A DNA stretch of 64,000 nucleotides from Candidatus Poribacteria bacterium (GTDB taxonomy: Bacteria; Poribacteria; WGA-4E; WGA-3G): positions 5,273,262 to 5,337,261 of the forward strand of contig OY282386.1 in assembly GCA_958295945.1 (NCBI GenBank). The letters are read 5' to 3'. Both the position numbers and the translations under genes were made by a program. Of the stretch, positions 1 to 7,973 are shown in pieces (position 1 is the first letter of the stretch; every line of letters starts with the position of its first letter). The notes below the pieces were generated by a model. It was not told the DNA's origin and did no database searches. It saw only the letters and a program-made list of their open reading frames with translations.

Positions 1-2587
1 ACCCGAGTTCATAGATAGATTGTAAATCCTCGTGAGATGGTAGGACCCGCAGCGTATAGCCATGCAAACCTGTCTGATCCAGAATGAGAGTTCCTTCAAA
101 GAGATATTTTCCGCCTCCTAAATCTTCTCGGTATTCCATCGGGGTAACGTTCCCATCCTGTATTTCACCAGTGGAATCCAACACGCCATGATATATTTGG
201 ACAGCGAGTTCATTGGGAAAAAGCGCGTCCGTATGAACGACTGCTTGAATTGAAACTGACTCTCCGACTGAAAGAGAGGACACACTCTTTTGAGATATAT
301 CTACTTCTGCTTTGGGAGATCGTTCCTCAATACGTAAATTACTCCAGTGCTTGCGAACGTTTGCTTTCCAATTTGCAAGTGCAATGCTGCGCCGCGTATC
401 ATCTTTATTCAATTTTATCCATCTTTGGTGTGCTGGAAAATAGAGACGTTCTGCATATTCTGCGACCATGCGTTTAGTGTTGAAAACAGGTGCTAAGTTC
501 TGCATTGCTGTCTTCATCTTTGCCACCCACCCGTAAGGAATATCGTCAACTGGATCACGGTCGTAAAAGAGTGGTACTACCTCTTTCTCAAGCAGTTCAT
601 AGATAGCGTTTGCATGTGCTTTGTCGGTAGATTTGGTATCGTCTGATTCAGAGGTTGCTTCAATAGTCCACCCACCACCGAGTATTTCTGCTTCTGCCCA
701 CCATCCATCTGCCATACTCAGATTAAGCGCACCGTTGGCTGCTGCCTTCATCCCGCTTGTGCCACTTGCTTCGTTTGGTGGAAGTGGTGTGTTTAGCCAA
801 ACATCAACACCTTCAACAAGGTAACGTCCTACACAAATGTCGTAATTCTCAATGAATAGGATTTTATGCCGGAACTGTGGCTGTGATGCGATCTTATGTA
901 TATTTTGTATAAACACCTTACCTTCATAGTCGTGCGGATGTGCTTTTCCTGCAAAGATGAGTTGCACGGGTCGGTCTGGGTCATTGAGTATCTTTGCAAG
1001 TCGCTCAATATCGTTGAAAAGTAGGGTGGCACGTTTATAGGTCGCAAATCTCCGAGCAAATCCGATAGTCAATGTAGCAGAATTTAGAATTGTAGTGGTA
1101 GCTTCTCTCGCTTTATTATCAGGATTCTGTTTAGTTTTCCTTCTCAAACGTTTTTGGTTATTTCTGTTGCGTGCAAATGCGATCAAACGTTCGCGCCGCC
1201 GTTCATGCGTTCTCCATAATTCCGTATCAGGTATTTGCGATATCTGTGTCCAAACATCTTGGTTGGTGAGATCCACGATCCACTTCGGTCCGAGATACCT
1301 ATCAAACAGACTCTGCATATCTTCTGAAACCCATGAACGTGTATGAATTCCGTTAGTTATCGCTTTTATTGGCACTTCATGTACAGGAAGATTGTTCCAT
1401 AGACCTTTCCACATGTCACGGGAAACCCGTCCGTGTAATTGACTCACACCGTTTGACATTGTAGAAAGTCTCAACGCGACCAACGCCGGACTGAACTCAC
1501 TGCTACTATCTGCGGGATTCTTCCTTCCTATTCCCAAAAACTTCTCTTCTGAAATACCGAGTGTGCTGTAGTACCGATTGAAATAGTGTTTGACTAAATC
1601 TGGCGGAAACCAGTCGATTCCAGCGGATACAGGTGTATGTGTAGTAAATATATTTCCAGCTGAAGTTGCTTCGCGTGCTTCGTCAAAACCGATGCTGGTT
1701 TCATCCATTAATTGACGTATCCGCTCCAATGCTAAGAAGGCAGCGTGTCCTTCATTCATGTGGCACACAGTTGGACGAATACCGAGTGCATCTAATGCTC
1801 GATACCCTCCGATTCCGAGCAGAATTTCCTGTTTAATCCGCATACGTTCATCGCCACCGTAGAGATAGTCAGTAATATCGCGCAAACCAGTGTTCTCATT
1901 TTCGGATATGTTTGTATCCAGCAAATATAAAGGGACACGTCCGACCTGTGCACGCCAAACTTTAGCAAACGCCTTACCTTCAGGATAATCTACCTCAATC
2001 AGAAGCGGACTACCATCTGCTTTATGCTCAGGTTGAATTGGCATATTGTAGAAGTCATTCTCAGGATAATCCGCCATCTGCCATCCATCTGAAGTAAGCG
2101 TTTGCCTGAAATAACCGTGCTGATATAGCAAACCAACACCAACAAACGGCAGTCCAAGATAGCTTGTAGATTTGAGATGATCTCCTGCTAAGACACCCAA
2201 ACCACCAGAATAGAGCGGCATACATTCTGTTAGTCCAAATTCCATTGAAAAATATGCAATTTGTAGATTATCAAGTGGTGTTTCGTTGGAATAGTCTTCA
2301 AACCAGGATGGTGCGGAGAGATAGGATTTAAACTTTTTGTGGATTACATCCAGATGTGCTAAAAATACCTCGTTTTTCGCTGCAGCTTGCAACTGTTCCT
2401 GTGAAATCTTACCAAGCATTGCGACTGGGTTGTGATAGGTTTCTTCCCAAAGTTCTGAGTCAAGATGGCGAAATAGACTAAGTGCTTCATTATCCCAAGT
2501 CCACCACAAGTTAAGTGCCAATTCTCGCAGCGGTTCAAGGTTCTCAGGGAGTGTAGGCACAACAGATAATTGGCGAATTGGCTTCAT
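1..2587 (-). CDS. glgP: Alpha-glucan (glycogen/maltodextrin) phosphorylase, 3' end cut by window
   Basis: Phosphorolysis of alpha-1,4-glucan to glucose 1-phosphate, in the cytoplasm. The frame was read on the minus strand from ATG 2587 and spot-checked as open to the window edge, about 862 codons. The N-terminus has the NLWWTWD segment typical of the DUF3417 form of GT35 phosphorylases. Further on come CHMNEGHAAF and the pyridoxal-phosphate site EASGTSGMKAAANGALN, with the PLP lysine codon at 746-748. The last residues in the window (LPSHEDLQSIYELG) look like the usual C-terminus of the family, so only a few codons should be missing. The start overlaps the winged-helix gene by ATGA (2584-2587), so the two are probably translationally coupled and share the promoter at 2870-2898. 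Family assignment is firm; whether the substrate is glycogen or maltodextrin is not decided by sequence. Confidence 0.93.
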   Translation of the reverse strand, partial: MKPIRQLSVVPTLPENLEPLRELALNLWWTWDNEALSLFRHLDSELWEETYHNPVAMLGKISQEQLQAAAKNEVFLAHLDVIHKKFKSYLSAPSWFEDYSNETPLDNLQIAYFSMEFGLTECMPLYSGGLGVLAGDHLKSTSYLGLPFVGVGLLYQHGYFRQTLTSDGWQMADYPENDFYNMPIQPEHKADGSPLLIEVDYPEGKAFAKVWRAQVGRVPLYLLDTNISENENTGLRDITDYLYGGDERMRIKQEILLGIGGYRALDALGIRPTVCHMNEGHAAFLALERIRQLMDETSIGFDEAREATSAGNIFTTHTPVSAGIDWFPPDLVKHYFNRYYSTLGISEEKFLGIGRKNPADSSSEFSPALVALRLSTMSNGVSQLHGRVSRDMWKGLWNNLPVHEVPIKAITNGIHTRSWVSEDMQSLFDRYLGPKWIVDLTNQDVWTQISQIPDTELWRTHERRRERLIAFARNRNNQKRLRRKTKQNPDNKAREATTTILNSATLTIGFARRFATYKRATLLFNDIERLAKILNDPDRPVQLIFAGKAHPHDYEGKVFIQNIHKIASQPQFRHKILFIENYDICVGRYLVEGVDVWLNTPLPPNEASGTSGMKAAANGALNLSMADGWWAEAEILGGGWTIEATSESDDTKSTDKAHANAIYELLEKEVVPLFYDRDPVDDIPYGWVAKMKTAMQNLAPVFNTKRMVAEYAERLYFPAHQRWIKLNKDDTRRSIALANWKANVRKHWSNLRIEERSPKAEVDISQKSVSSLSVGESVSIQAVVHTDALFPNELAVQIYHGVLDSTGEIQDGNVTPMEYREDLGGGKYLFEGTLILDQTGLHGYTLRVLPSHEDLQSIYELG

Positions 2588-2823
2588 TCTACAGCATTCT
2601 CCCCATTATTTTCTGCTGTGGAAGTGTTATTTAGCGTGAAATAAGTGGCTCTCTGTCGTTTTATGGTGTCTAACTTTCCTTCTCTTGCTAACCAACCGAG
2701 CCCGAGCAATATCATCCGATCAGTATGTTTGAGTTCTTTCGTTAGTTTTCCGATAGATGCTTCACTGTTTTCTTCAAGATAGTGCCAAATTTCGCCAGCA
2801 GTTATTCCGATTTCTTCAAGCAT
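2584..2823 (-). CDS. Small winged-helix protein (DUF2582-like)
   Basis: A 79-residue protein whose sequence (GEIWHYLEENSEASIGKLTKEL, then GLGWLAREGKLD) fits the winged-helix fold of the DUF2582 family. Members are single-domain and have no known enzymatic role. Here it is the first gene of a two-gene unit with the phosphorylase and overlaps it by four bases. A GGGGGAA Shine-Dalgarno lies just before ATG 2823. A regulator of the glycogen genes is a reasonable guess from position only. The protein may also bind something other than DNA, as the family has not been shown to be a classical repressor. Confidence 0.75.
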   Translation of the reverse strand: MLEEIGITAGEIWHYLEENSEASIGKLTKELKHTDRMILLGLGWLAREGKLDTIKRQRATYFTLNNTSTAENNGENAVE

Positions 2824-2869
2824 ATTTCCCCCAAAGTATGTAATAATTAAGGTATGAAGTTATGATAGA

Positions 2870-2898
2870 ATTATACTTTCATATCGGGGGTGTGTCAA
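2870..2898 (-). promoter_or_regulatory. Consensus sigma-70 promoter for the winged-helix/phosphorylase unit
   Basis: On the minus strand TTGACA (2893-2898) and TATAAT (2870-2875) are separated by exactly 17 bp, a perfect match to the primary sigma consensus. It lies about 47 bp upstream of ATG 2823 and is back to back with the glycogen synthase promoter. Confidence 0.85.
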
Positions 2899-2929
2899 GA
2901 ATTTAACCTGCAATGCAATCCAAAACGTC

Positions 2930-2959
2930 TTGACACTTGCATATCATACATGGTATTTT
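2930..2959 (+). promoter_or_regulatory. Promoter of the glycogen-synthase-like gene
   Basis: TTGACA at 2930-2935 and TATTTT at 2954-2959, spacing 18 bp. The in-frame ATG at 2937 lies inside this promoter and so cannot be the translation start. This supports the TTG start at 2997, which follows the site GAGGTG (2986-2991). Confidence 0.7.
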
Positions 2960-2996
2960 AAGACATCCTAATTTCTTTACTTTGCGAGGTGATATT

Positions 2997-4745
2997 TTGA
3001 GTATTGTTGTCCACGTCACGCACGAAGCCATTCAAAAAATGGGAGGTATCGGTGCAGTATTAGATGGTTTGTTGACTACCCGCAGTTACAATGATGCGAT
3101 TGAACGCACCTTTCTCGTCGGACCACTTTTTTCTGGCGCAGATTTGGGAGCATTTGAAGTGGTGATGTATCACGCAGCCGAAGGAATAAAGACGACACCC
3201 CACGCAGCAGCACTCAGTGATATTGAAAAGACTTACCATGTTGAAATTGTTTACGGACAACGACGGTTTGAGAATAAAGACCAGAACGTTACTACACTCG
3301 CAGATGTGATTTTGATTAATGTTGCTGACAGCAATGAAGATATGACTGGTCAGTTCAAGTGGCAACTCTACGAACACTTCGGTATAGACTCAACTCGTTA
3401 TGAAAGCGAATGGGAATATGAGGAATATGTGCGTCTTGCCGAACCTGCTTACCAAGCATTGCGTGTGCTTATCGGTGAAGAAACAGAAACTCCTGTTTAT
3501 ATCATCTCACATGAATTTATGGGTATGCCGCTTGTTCTCAAATTGCAGATTGAACGGAAAAATGGCAACGGTTCAGCGAATATGCGTACCGTCTTCTACG
3601 CACACGAAGTGGCAACGATTCGACCAATTGTTGAAGGACATCCCGGACACGATGTCCGTTTTTATAACGCGTTACAGCAGTCAAAAGAACAAGGGTTGTT
3701 AGTCCGTGATACATTCGGTGATCCGTTCTGGTATTTCAAACATGCCTTGATTGACAAAGCACATCTCTGCGATACTATCTTCGCTGTCGGTGACCTTGTT
3801 GTTGATGAACTCCGATTTTTAGCACAACCATTTGAATCCTTCCCGATTAACCTCGTCTACAATGGAATTCCCGCTTTTCAAATGAGTTTAGAGGATAAAT
3901 TGGAATCAAAAGCAAAACTGCAAAAATATGCAAGAACACTGCTTGATTATCGTCCTGATTATGTCTTTACGCATGTGACTCGTCTTGTAAAAAGCAAAGG
4001 ATTGTGGCGGGACTTACAGGTGCTCACACATTTGGATTCTCTGCTCGCTTCTAATGATAAAACTGCAGTGCTGTTTATCCTCTCAACTGAAATTGCTACG
4101 GGACGACCTCATGACAACATTCATGAGATGGAGCGCGAATATGGTTGGCCCGTATTCCACAAAATCGGTTACCCTGATTTGGTTGGTGCGGAGATTGAAT
4201 TAAACAACGGTGTTTCTGCATTCAACATCCAATCAAAGGCAATAAAGGTGGTCTTTGTTAATCAGTTTGGGTGGAGTCAAGCAGCTTGTGGAACGCGTAT
4301 GCCGATAGATATGGAATTTATGGACATCCGAAAAGGGAGTGATGCAGAATTTGGACAATCAATCTATGAACCTTTTGGTATTGCACAAGTGGAGCCGTTG
4401 AGTTTCGGTGCTATCTGTGTTGTGAGTAATGTGTGCGGCTGTTGCGGTTTTATTCAACGTGCTACGGACAACCGTGAAGTACCAAATGTGGTGATTGCTG
4501 ATTACACACACCTTAACTCTGCACCGAGGTCGTTAGAAGATGTTATGAACATAGGATTAACTGAAAGAACACAGATTGAGGTAGAAAACAGTCGGGACAT
4601 TGCAGCGAAGCTGCTCGGTCGTCTACCACGAAAACCGCGCGATGTTGAAGATATGATAAAGGAAGGCTATGAAATCGCTTCGCGTATGAGTTGGGAAATT
4701 GTTGTTACGGACTATTTCTTGCCTGGATTAAAACAGGCGTTATAA
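2997..4745 (+). CDS. Glycogen-synthase-like GT-B glycosyltransferase
   Basis: Predicted nucleotide-sugar:alpha-glucan glucosyltransferase of 582 residues. The start chosen is TTG 2997, preceded by GAGGTG at a 5-base spacing. This gives MSIVVHVTHEAIQKMGGIGA, with the glycine-rich N-terminal loop (KMGGIGAVLDG) found in starch/glycogen synthases. Near residue 458 YEPFGIAQVEPL carries the E-x7-E motif of retaining GT-B enzymes. The gene diverges from the phosphorylase, and a branching enzyme lies 4 kb away, so synthesis, branching and breakdown of glycogen are all encoded here. It differs from typical short bacterial GlgA in its long insertions, so donor (ADP- or UDP-glucose) and exact family are open. 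The two PhyH genes follow in the same direction 36 bp later. Confidence 0.75.
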   Translation: MSIVVHVTHEAIQKMGGIGAVLDGLLTTRSYNDAIERTFLVGPLFSGADLGAFEVVMYHAAEGIKTTPHAAALSDIEKTYHVEIVYGQRRFENKDQNVTTLADVILINVADSNEDMTGQFKWQLYEHFGIDSTRYESEWEYEEYVRLAEPAYQALRVLIGEETETPVYIISHEFMGMPLVLKLQIERKNGNGSANMRTVFYAHEVATIRPIVEGHPGHDVRFYNALQQSKEQGLLVRDTFGDPFWYFKHALIDKAHLCDTIFAVGDLVVDELRFLAQPFESFPINLVYNGIPAFQMSLEDKLESKAKLQKYARTLLDYRPDYVFTHVTRLVKSKGLWRDLQVLTHLDSLLASNDKTAVLFILSTEIATGRPHDNIHEMEREYGWPVFHKIGYPDLVGAEIELNNGVSAFNIQSKAIKVVFVNQFGWSQAACGTRMPIDMEFMDIRKGSDAEFGQSIYEPFGIAQVEPLSFGAICVVSNVCGCCGFIQRATDNREVPNVVIADYTHLNSAPRSLEDVMNIGLTERTQIEVENSRDIAAKLLGRLPRKPRDVEDMIKEGYEIASRMSWEIVVTDYFLPGLKQAL

Positions 4746-4781
4746 TACCTCAATTTGTTTAACTATAAAGGAACTAAGTGT

Positions 4782-5642
4782 ATGCAAGAAATACGTGATT
4801 CTAATGATCCAATGCCATTGGCTCCAGGTGAGAAGTTGATGACGCCTGAACAAAAGTTCTTCTTTGATCTGCGTGGTTGGATTCTATTACCATCGGTCTT
4901 GTCTGAAGCAGAAATAGAAGAGATGAAAGAGGAAGTTTACGCCGGTGCCAGACATAGTTATGAAGGCACACTTCAGAATTTGCTTGATCATCCTGAAATT
5001 GTTGGCATTCTAAACGAACTTGTTGCTGATGAACGTTTTATTTTTGATGATTGCTACGGTTTTCGGTGTGAGAATTCGTTTACTACGGTCAGACAACCTG
5101 GATGGAAAACCCCTTCTGAAAGAGGCACTTCTGTTCCGCATGTCGTGAGACCACCACAGCAAGCCAATGCAGTACGGTATCAGGTTGCTGGTGGAAAGAT
5201 TTTTGCCGGTCTCACTCGTGTGGTATGGGAACTTGAAGAAGTTAAGAAAGGACAGGGAGGCACCACTTTTCTCACTGGTTCACATAAGGCACATTTCAAC
5301 TATGGTGGACCAGATCCACACCGTCCGAATATCAGTGAATCCCCTTATGAGGATAAGATAAAGGATATGATGGAGGACTATAGTTGTCCACCTGGATCAG
5401 CACTTGTGTTCACTGAAAGCCTTATTCATGCTACTAACAACTGGACGAATCCTGATAATCCAAGATGTGCTGTGTTTAACTGTTACAATTCAATATGGGC
5501 GCAATGGTATCGGTTGAATCTAAGTCATGAAATAATAGAAAAGATGCCTGCAAAACGCCAATCCTTATTCCGTGGAACTTGGGCAATAGGCGGTGGTCCT
5601 GGTGGAAACCGTCAGTATTCGTTGGATAATACCACTAAATAA
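4782..5642 (+). CDS. PhyH-family (phytanoyl-CoA dioxygenase-like) protein, copy 1
   Basis: 286 residues, cupin-fold Fe(II)/2-oxoglutarate dioxygenase family. The start is ATG 4782 with AAAGGA nine bases upstream; earlier in-frame codons lack a ribosome site. WELEEVKKGQGGTTFLTGSHK is the standard WxLxDVxxGxGGxxxxPGSHK segment. The distal histidine is likely in TESLIHATNNW and the 2-oxoglutarate-binding arginine in NPRCAVF. I do not see the usual proximal H-x-D; the nearest candidate is PHVVRPPQ, which has H-x-V. It is about 80% identical by eye to the next gene. The substrate is unknown; such paralogues are numerous in Poribacteria-type genomes. Confidence 0.85.
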   Translation: MQEIRDSNDPMPLAPGEKLMTPEQKFFFDLRGWILLPSVLSEAEIEEMKEEVYAGARHSYEGTLQNLLDHPEIVGILNELVADERFIFDDCYGFRCENSFTTVRQPGWKTPSERGTSVPHVVRPPQQANAVRYQVAGGKIFAGLTRVVWELEEVKKGQGGTTFLTGSHKAHFNYGGPDPHRPNISESPYEDKIKDMMEDYSCPPGSALVFTESLIHATNNWTNPDNPRCAVFNCYNSIWAQWYRLNLSHEIIEKMPAKRQSLFRGTWAIGGGPGGNRQYSLDNTTK

Positions 5643-5667
5643 TTTTAATACCTTTAAGGAGATATTA

Positions 5668-6507
5668 ATGTCAAATGAAACGTTAAATGATCAACCAGTT
5701 CCGATGACTGAAGAACAGAAGTTTTTCTTTGATTTGCGCGGTTGGATTTTGTTACCATCAATATTGTCTGACGCGGAAATAGAAGAGATGAAAGCGGAAG
5801 TATATGCGGGGGCAAGGCAATGTTATCATGGAGCACTGCAGAACCTGCTTGATCATCCTGCGATTGTAGGTGTACTGAATGAACTCCTATCCGAAAATCC
5901 TTTTATACACGATGACAGTTATGGATTTCGGTGTGAAGGATCCTTTACGACAGTGCGTGAACCTGGATGGAGTAAATCGTCACGAGGTGACAACGGTTTA
6001 CCACACGTGGTGCGACCACCACAACAGGCGAATGCGATGCGGTATCAGGTAGCAGGTGGAAAGATTTTTGCTGGATTGACACGTGTCGTATGGGAACTTG
6101 AGGAAGTAAAAAAAGGACATGGCGGCACCTCTTTTCTTAGCGGGTCTCATAAGGCACATTTCAACTATGGTGGACCCGATCCGTATCGTCCAAATATCAG
6201 TGAATCGCCGTGGGAAAATAGTATGCGTGATATGATGGATGAGTATAGTTGTCCACCCGGATCTGTGGTTATCTTCACGGAAAGTCTTGTGCATGCTGCG
6301 AATGATTGGAGTAATCCTGACAATCCAAGATGTGCGGTATTCAATTGCTATAACTCAATTTGGGCACAATGGCATCGGTTGAATTTGAGTCATGAGGTTA
6401 TTGAGACCATGCCGCCGAGACGACAATCGTTGTTCCGTGGGACGTGGGCGATTGGTGGTGGTCCTGGTGGGAATCGTCAGTATTCGTTGGATAATAATAC
6501 GATGTGA
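5668..6507 (+). CDS. PhyH-family protein, copy 2 (tandem paralogue)
   Basis: 279 residues, starting at ATG 5668 after a strong TAAGGAGAT site (5655-5663). It shares the whole length of copy 1, including FFFDLRGWILLPS, RVVWELEEVKKGHGG, SGSHKAHFNYGGPD and the C-terminal FRGTWAIGGGPGGNRQYSLDN. The proximal iron ligand pattern is again PHVVRPP instead of H-x-D, so the departure is shared and not a random loss in one copy. The intergenic gap of 25 bp suggests one transcript with copy 1. Its stop codon overlaps the possible GTG start of the next gene. Confidence 0.85.
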   Translation: MSNETLNDQPVPMTEEQKFFFDLRGWILLPSILSDAEIEEMKAEVYAGARQCYHGALQNLLDHPAIVGVLNELLSENPFIHDDSYGFRCEGSFTTVREPGWSKSSRGDNGLPHVVRPPQQANAMRYQVAGGKIFAGLTRVVWELEEVKKGHGGTSFLSGSHKAHFNYGGPDPYRPNISESPWENSMRDMMDEYSCPPGSVVIFTESLVHAANDWSNPDNPRCAVFNCYNSIWAQWHRLNLSHEVIETMPPRRQSLFRGTWAIGGGPGGNRQYSLDNNTM

Positions 6508-7070
6508 TTGTTGAGAGTATGCGGGATTGCCAAATACCGCATACTTGCACACAGATATTAACAACCCTCAATTTTACTAACAGTATAATTCGGTTGCTAT
6601 ATAATAAGGATAAACTAGCGCAATGGCTTGAAGAAAATCCGGACGGGTGGCTCTTTGAATCCGACCAGTCGATCTCTAAACAGGCAGGTGTATCACCTGG
6701 TTCTGTGGCTAGATACTTAAATATGTTAGTGGCAAAACAGAAAGGTATAATGCCGTCTGAAGTTAAGAAACAAAGACTGGAAACTAGGCCTTTTTCTGGT
6801 AGAACTAAAGTGGATTTAAATAATATCCGAAAGATTATTGAAGAGAATCCTGATACTCCTCCTATCGATCTAGCTTTTATGGCTGATTGCTCTGAGCAAA
6901 CAGTTGTGCGATTACTCGAAGCAAGTAATCCTAAAGATGAGGAGATACACAGAGAGGATGAGGATAGCGCAGATGATTCTGAGATTGCAACAATACGATC
7001 AGATATGGAAAACGTCAAATCTCAAATCGATGATATTCTGACACGCTTAGACGAACTGTTGAAGAATTAA
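6504..7070 (+). CDS. Double helix-turn-helix, coiled-coil protein (DUF3800 neighbour)
   Basis: 188 residues if started at GTG 6504; the start is uncertain. In-frame alternatives are ATG 6519 and TTG 6594, and none has a clear ribosome site. The first 30 residues look non-conserved in character. Two helix-turn-helix-like stretches are visible: SISKQAGVSPGSVARYLNML (about residues 56-75) and DLAFMADCSEQTVVRLLEAS (about 116-135). An acidic linker follows (EEIHREDEDSADDSE), then a short C-terminal coiled coil (IRSDMENVKSQIDDILTRLDELL) fit for dimerisation. I do not recognise a named family. It lies 108 bp before the DUF3800 gene in the same direction and probably acts with it, for example as its regulator. 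The nucleic-acid-binding role is inferred from the HTH pattern. Confidence 0.6.
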   Translation: MIVESMRDCQIPHTCTQILTTLNFTNSIIRLLYNKDKLAQWLEENPDGWLFESDQSISKQAGVSPGSVARYLNMLVAKQKGIMPSEVKKQRLETRPFSGRTKVDLNNIRKIIEENPDTPPIDLAFMADCSEQTVVRLLEASNPKDEEIHREDEDSADDSEIATIRSDMENVKSQIDDILTRLDELLKN

Positions 7071-7113
7071 GATAGTTATCAAAATATATAGATTTTATCG
7101 TTTACTTTATATT

Positions 7114-7140
7114 GAGGTGTGGTGTCTTGCACTACATCTC
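7114..7140 (+). promoter_or_regulatory. Hairpin between the HTH and DUF3800 genes
   Basis: GAGGTGTGGTG (7114-7124) pairs with CACTACATCTC (7130-7140) around a TCTTG loop: 11 pairs, two of them G-U. No T-run follows, so it is not a simple terminator. It sits 39 bases before the DUF3800 start and could be an attenuator, processing site or protein-binding site. Confidence 0.5.
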
Positions 7141-7178
7141 ACTGATTATATCTATTTAATGTGGATGAAAAGTGATGT

Positions 7179-7757
7179 ATGGGCAAATCATTAGACAAGA
7201 TTTACTGTTTTGTTGATGAATCTGGACAGCACACGCGTGGAAAAGTATATTGTGTTGCAGCAGTTATTGTGAACACTATAACTATTCGCGATGAAGTTGA
7301 ACAAAAGTTGATAGGAATAGAGCAAAATGTAAAGAAAGGAACTGCGAAATGGAAAAGCACACGTGATTCTATAAGGGAGCATTATCTCCGATCTATAGCA
7401 AACATTCAAGATCTAAAAGGTTGTCTTTACTTTGCAATCCACTTCAATACTATCGATTATATTAACGCAACTGTTGATACAATTACACAAGCAATCAATC
7501 AGCACGTAAAGAAGACATGTCAAGTAATAATAGTTATTGATGGCTTAGATAATAAATCTAAGCAGAGGATTTCCAGACGTTTGAAAGAAAGAGGAATATT
7601 GTATAAAAAAGTTCGTGGTATAAAAGATGAAGGGAGTGCGTGGATTCGATTAGCAGATGCAATTGCAGGCTTTAGCAGACAGGTTTATGAAAATAGACCT
7701 TATACACTATCTTTATATCCTGAAATGAAACAGAAAGGGTTTCTCACCCAACTATAA
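7179..7757 (+). CDS. DUF3800 domain protein
   Basis: 192 residues. The N-terminal FVDESGQ and C-terminal RLADAIAGFSRQ are the two signatures of DUF3800. This family is thought to adopt an RNase H-like fold and is found near mobile and defence genes. The conserved acidic residues are the Asp and Glu of VDESG, the Asp of IVIDGLDNKS, and the Asp of LADAIAG, a set consistent with a metal-dependent nuclease. That activity is inferred, not demonstrated for the family. The ribosome site is weak (GGATG upstream). The gene is flanked by a hairpin on its 5' side and by a convergent structured RNA that begins 7 bases after its stop codon. Published structured-RNA families named after DUF3800 occur beside such genes, which fits this layout. 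Confidence 0.85.
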   Translation: MGKSLDKIYCFVDESGQHTRGKVYCVAAVIVNTITIRDEVEQKLIGIEQNVKKGTAKWKSTRDSIREHYLRSIANIQDLKGCLYFAIHFNTIDYINATVDTITQAINQHVKKTCQVIIVIDGLDNKSKQRISRRLKERGILYKKVRGIKDEGSAWIRLADAIAGFSRQVYENRPYTLSLYPEMKQKGFLTQL

Positions 7758-7763
7758 ATGAAA

Positions 7764-7912
7764 ATGCTAGAGTGTCTGGCTCTAGCAACCCAACATAGAC
7801 ATATCCTTACTAGCGAGGTCACGCTTTGGTAGAGGTCACGGTTGGCTGTCCCTATCTTTTCCAGAGGAAAAGCACCGTCCATACGGTACGTATTCGGGCA
7901 AATATATTATCT
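7764..7912 (-). ncRNA. Candidate structured small RNA convergent to the DUF3800 gene
   Basis: Reading leftward from the promoter at 7919-7947, the RNA would start near 7912 and end after the perfect hairpin GCTAGAG-N7-CTCTAGC (7766-7786), which is followed by ATTTTCATTT on this strand. Inside are ACCGT-N4-ACGGT (7874-7887), CTTTTCC-N3-GGAAAAG (7856-7872), and AGCG-N6-CGCT near 7815. A long-range closing helix pairs GCCCGAATA with TATGTTGGGT (one bulge). The nonamer CGTGACCTC occurs twice (plus-strand positions 7815-7823 and 7832-7840). There is no convincing ORF. Position beside a DUF3800 gene suggests a DUF3800-type RNA motif, but I cannot say which class. A 6S-like or housekeeping RNA is less likely. 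Confidence 0.55.
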
Positions 7913-7918
7913 ATTAAA

Positions 7919-7947
7919 ATTGTAACATAAAAACAACACTTTGTCAA
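7919..7947 (-). promoter_or_regulatory. Promoter of the candidate small RNA
   Basis: On the minus strand TTGACA (7942-7947) and TACAAT (7919-7924) have a 17-bp spacer. No protein-coding frame follows on this strand, so the promoter points at the structured RNA. Confidence 0.7.
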
Positions 7948-7973
7948 GTTTTTCTTTACTTTGTCAAGTTTTT
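7938..7973. repeat. Two direct repeats overlapping the small-RNA promoter
   Basis: ACTTTGTCAAGTTTTT occurs at 7938-7953 and again at 7958-7973, offset by 20 bp (about two helical turns). The first copy contains the -35 box of the minus-strand promoter; the second lies just upstream. They may be operators for a dimeric regulator, possibly the HTH protein at 6504-7070. Confidence 0.5.

Noticed and set aside
2937-2996. ATG 2937 as start of the glycogen synthase
   Set aside because: It lies between the -35 and -10 boxes of the apparent promoter and has no ribosome site; TTG 2997 does.
6398-7018. 206-codon minus-strand frame across the HTH gene
   Set aside because: Antisense shadow: serine-rich composition, overlaps PhyH and HTH genes on the other strand, no ribosome site.
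7764-7912. Retron msr/msd or tmRNA/6S RNA
   Set aside because: No reverse transcriptase is near, no tRNA-like end or tag peptide is seen, and the 6S central bubble with long flanking stem is not evident.
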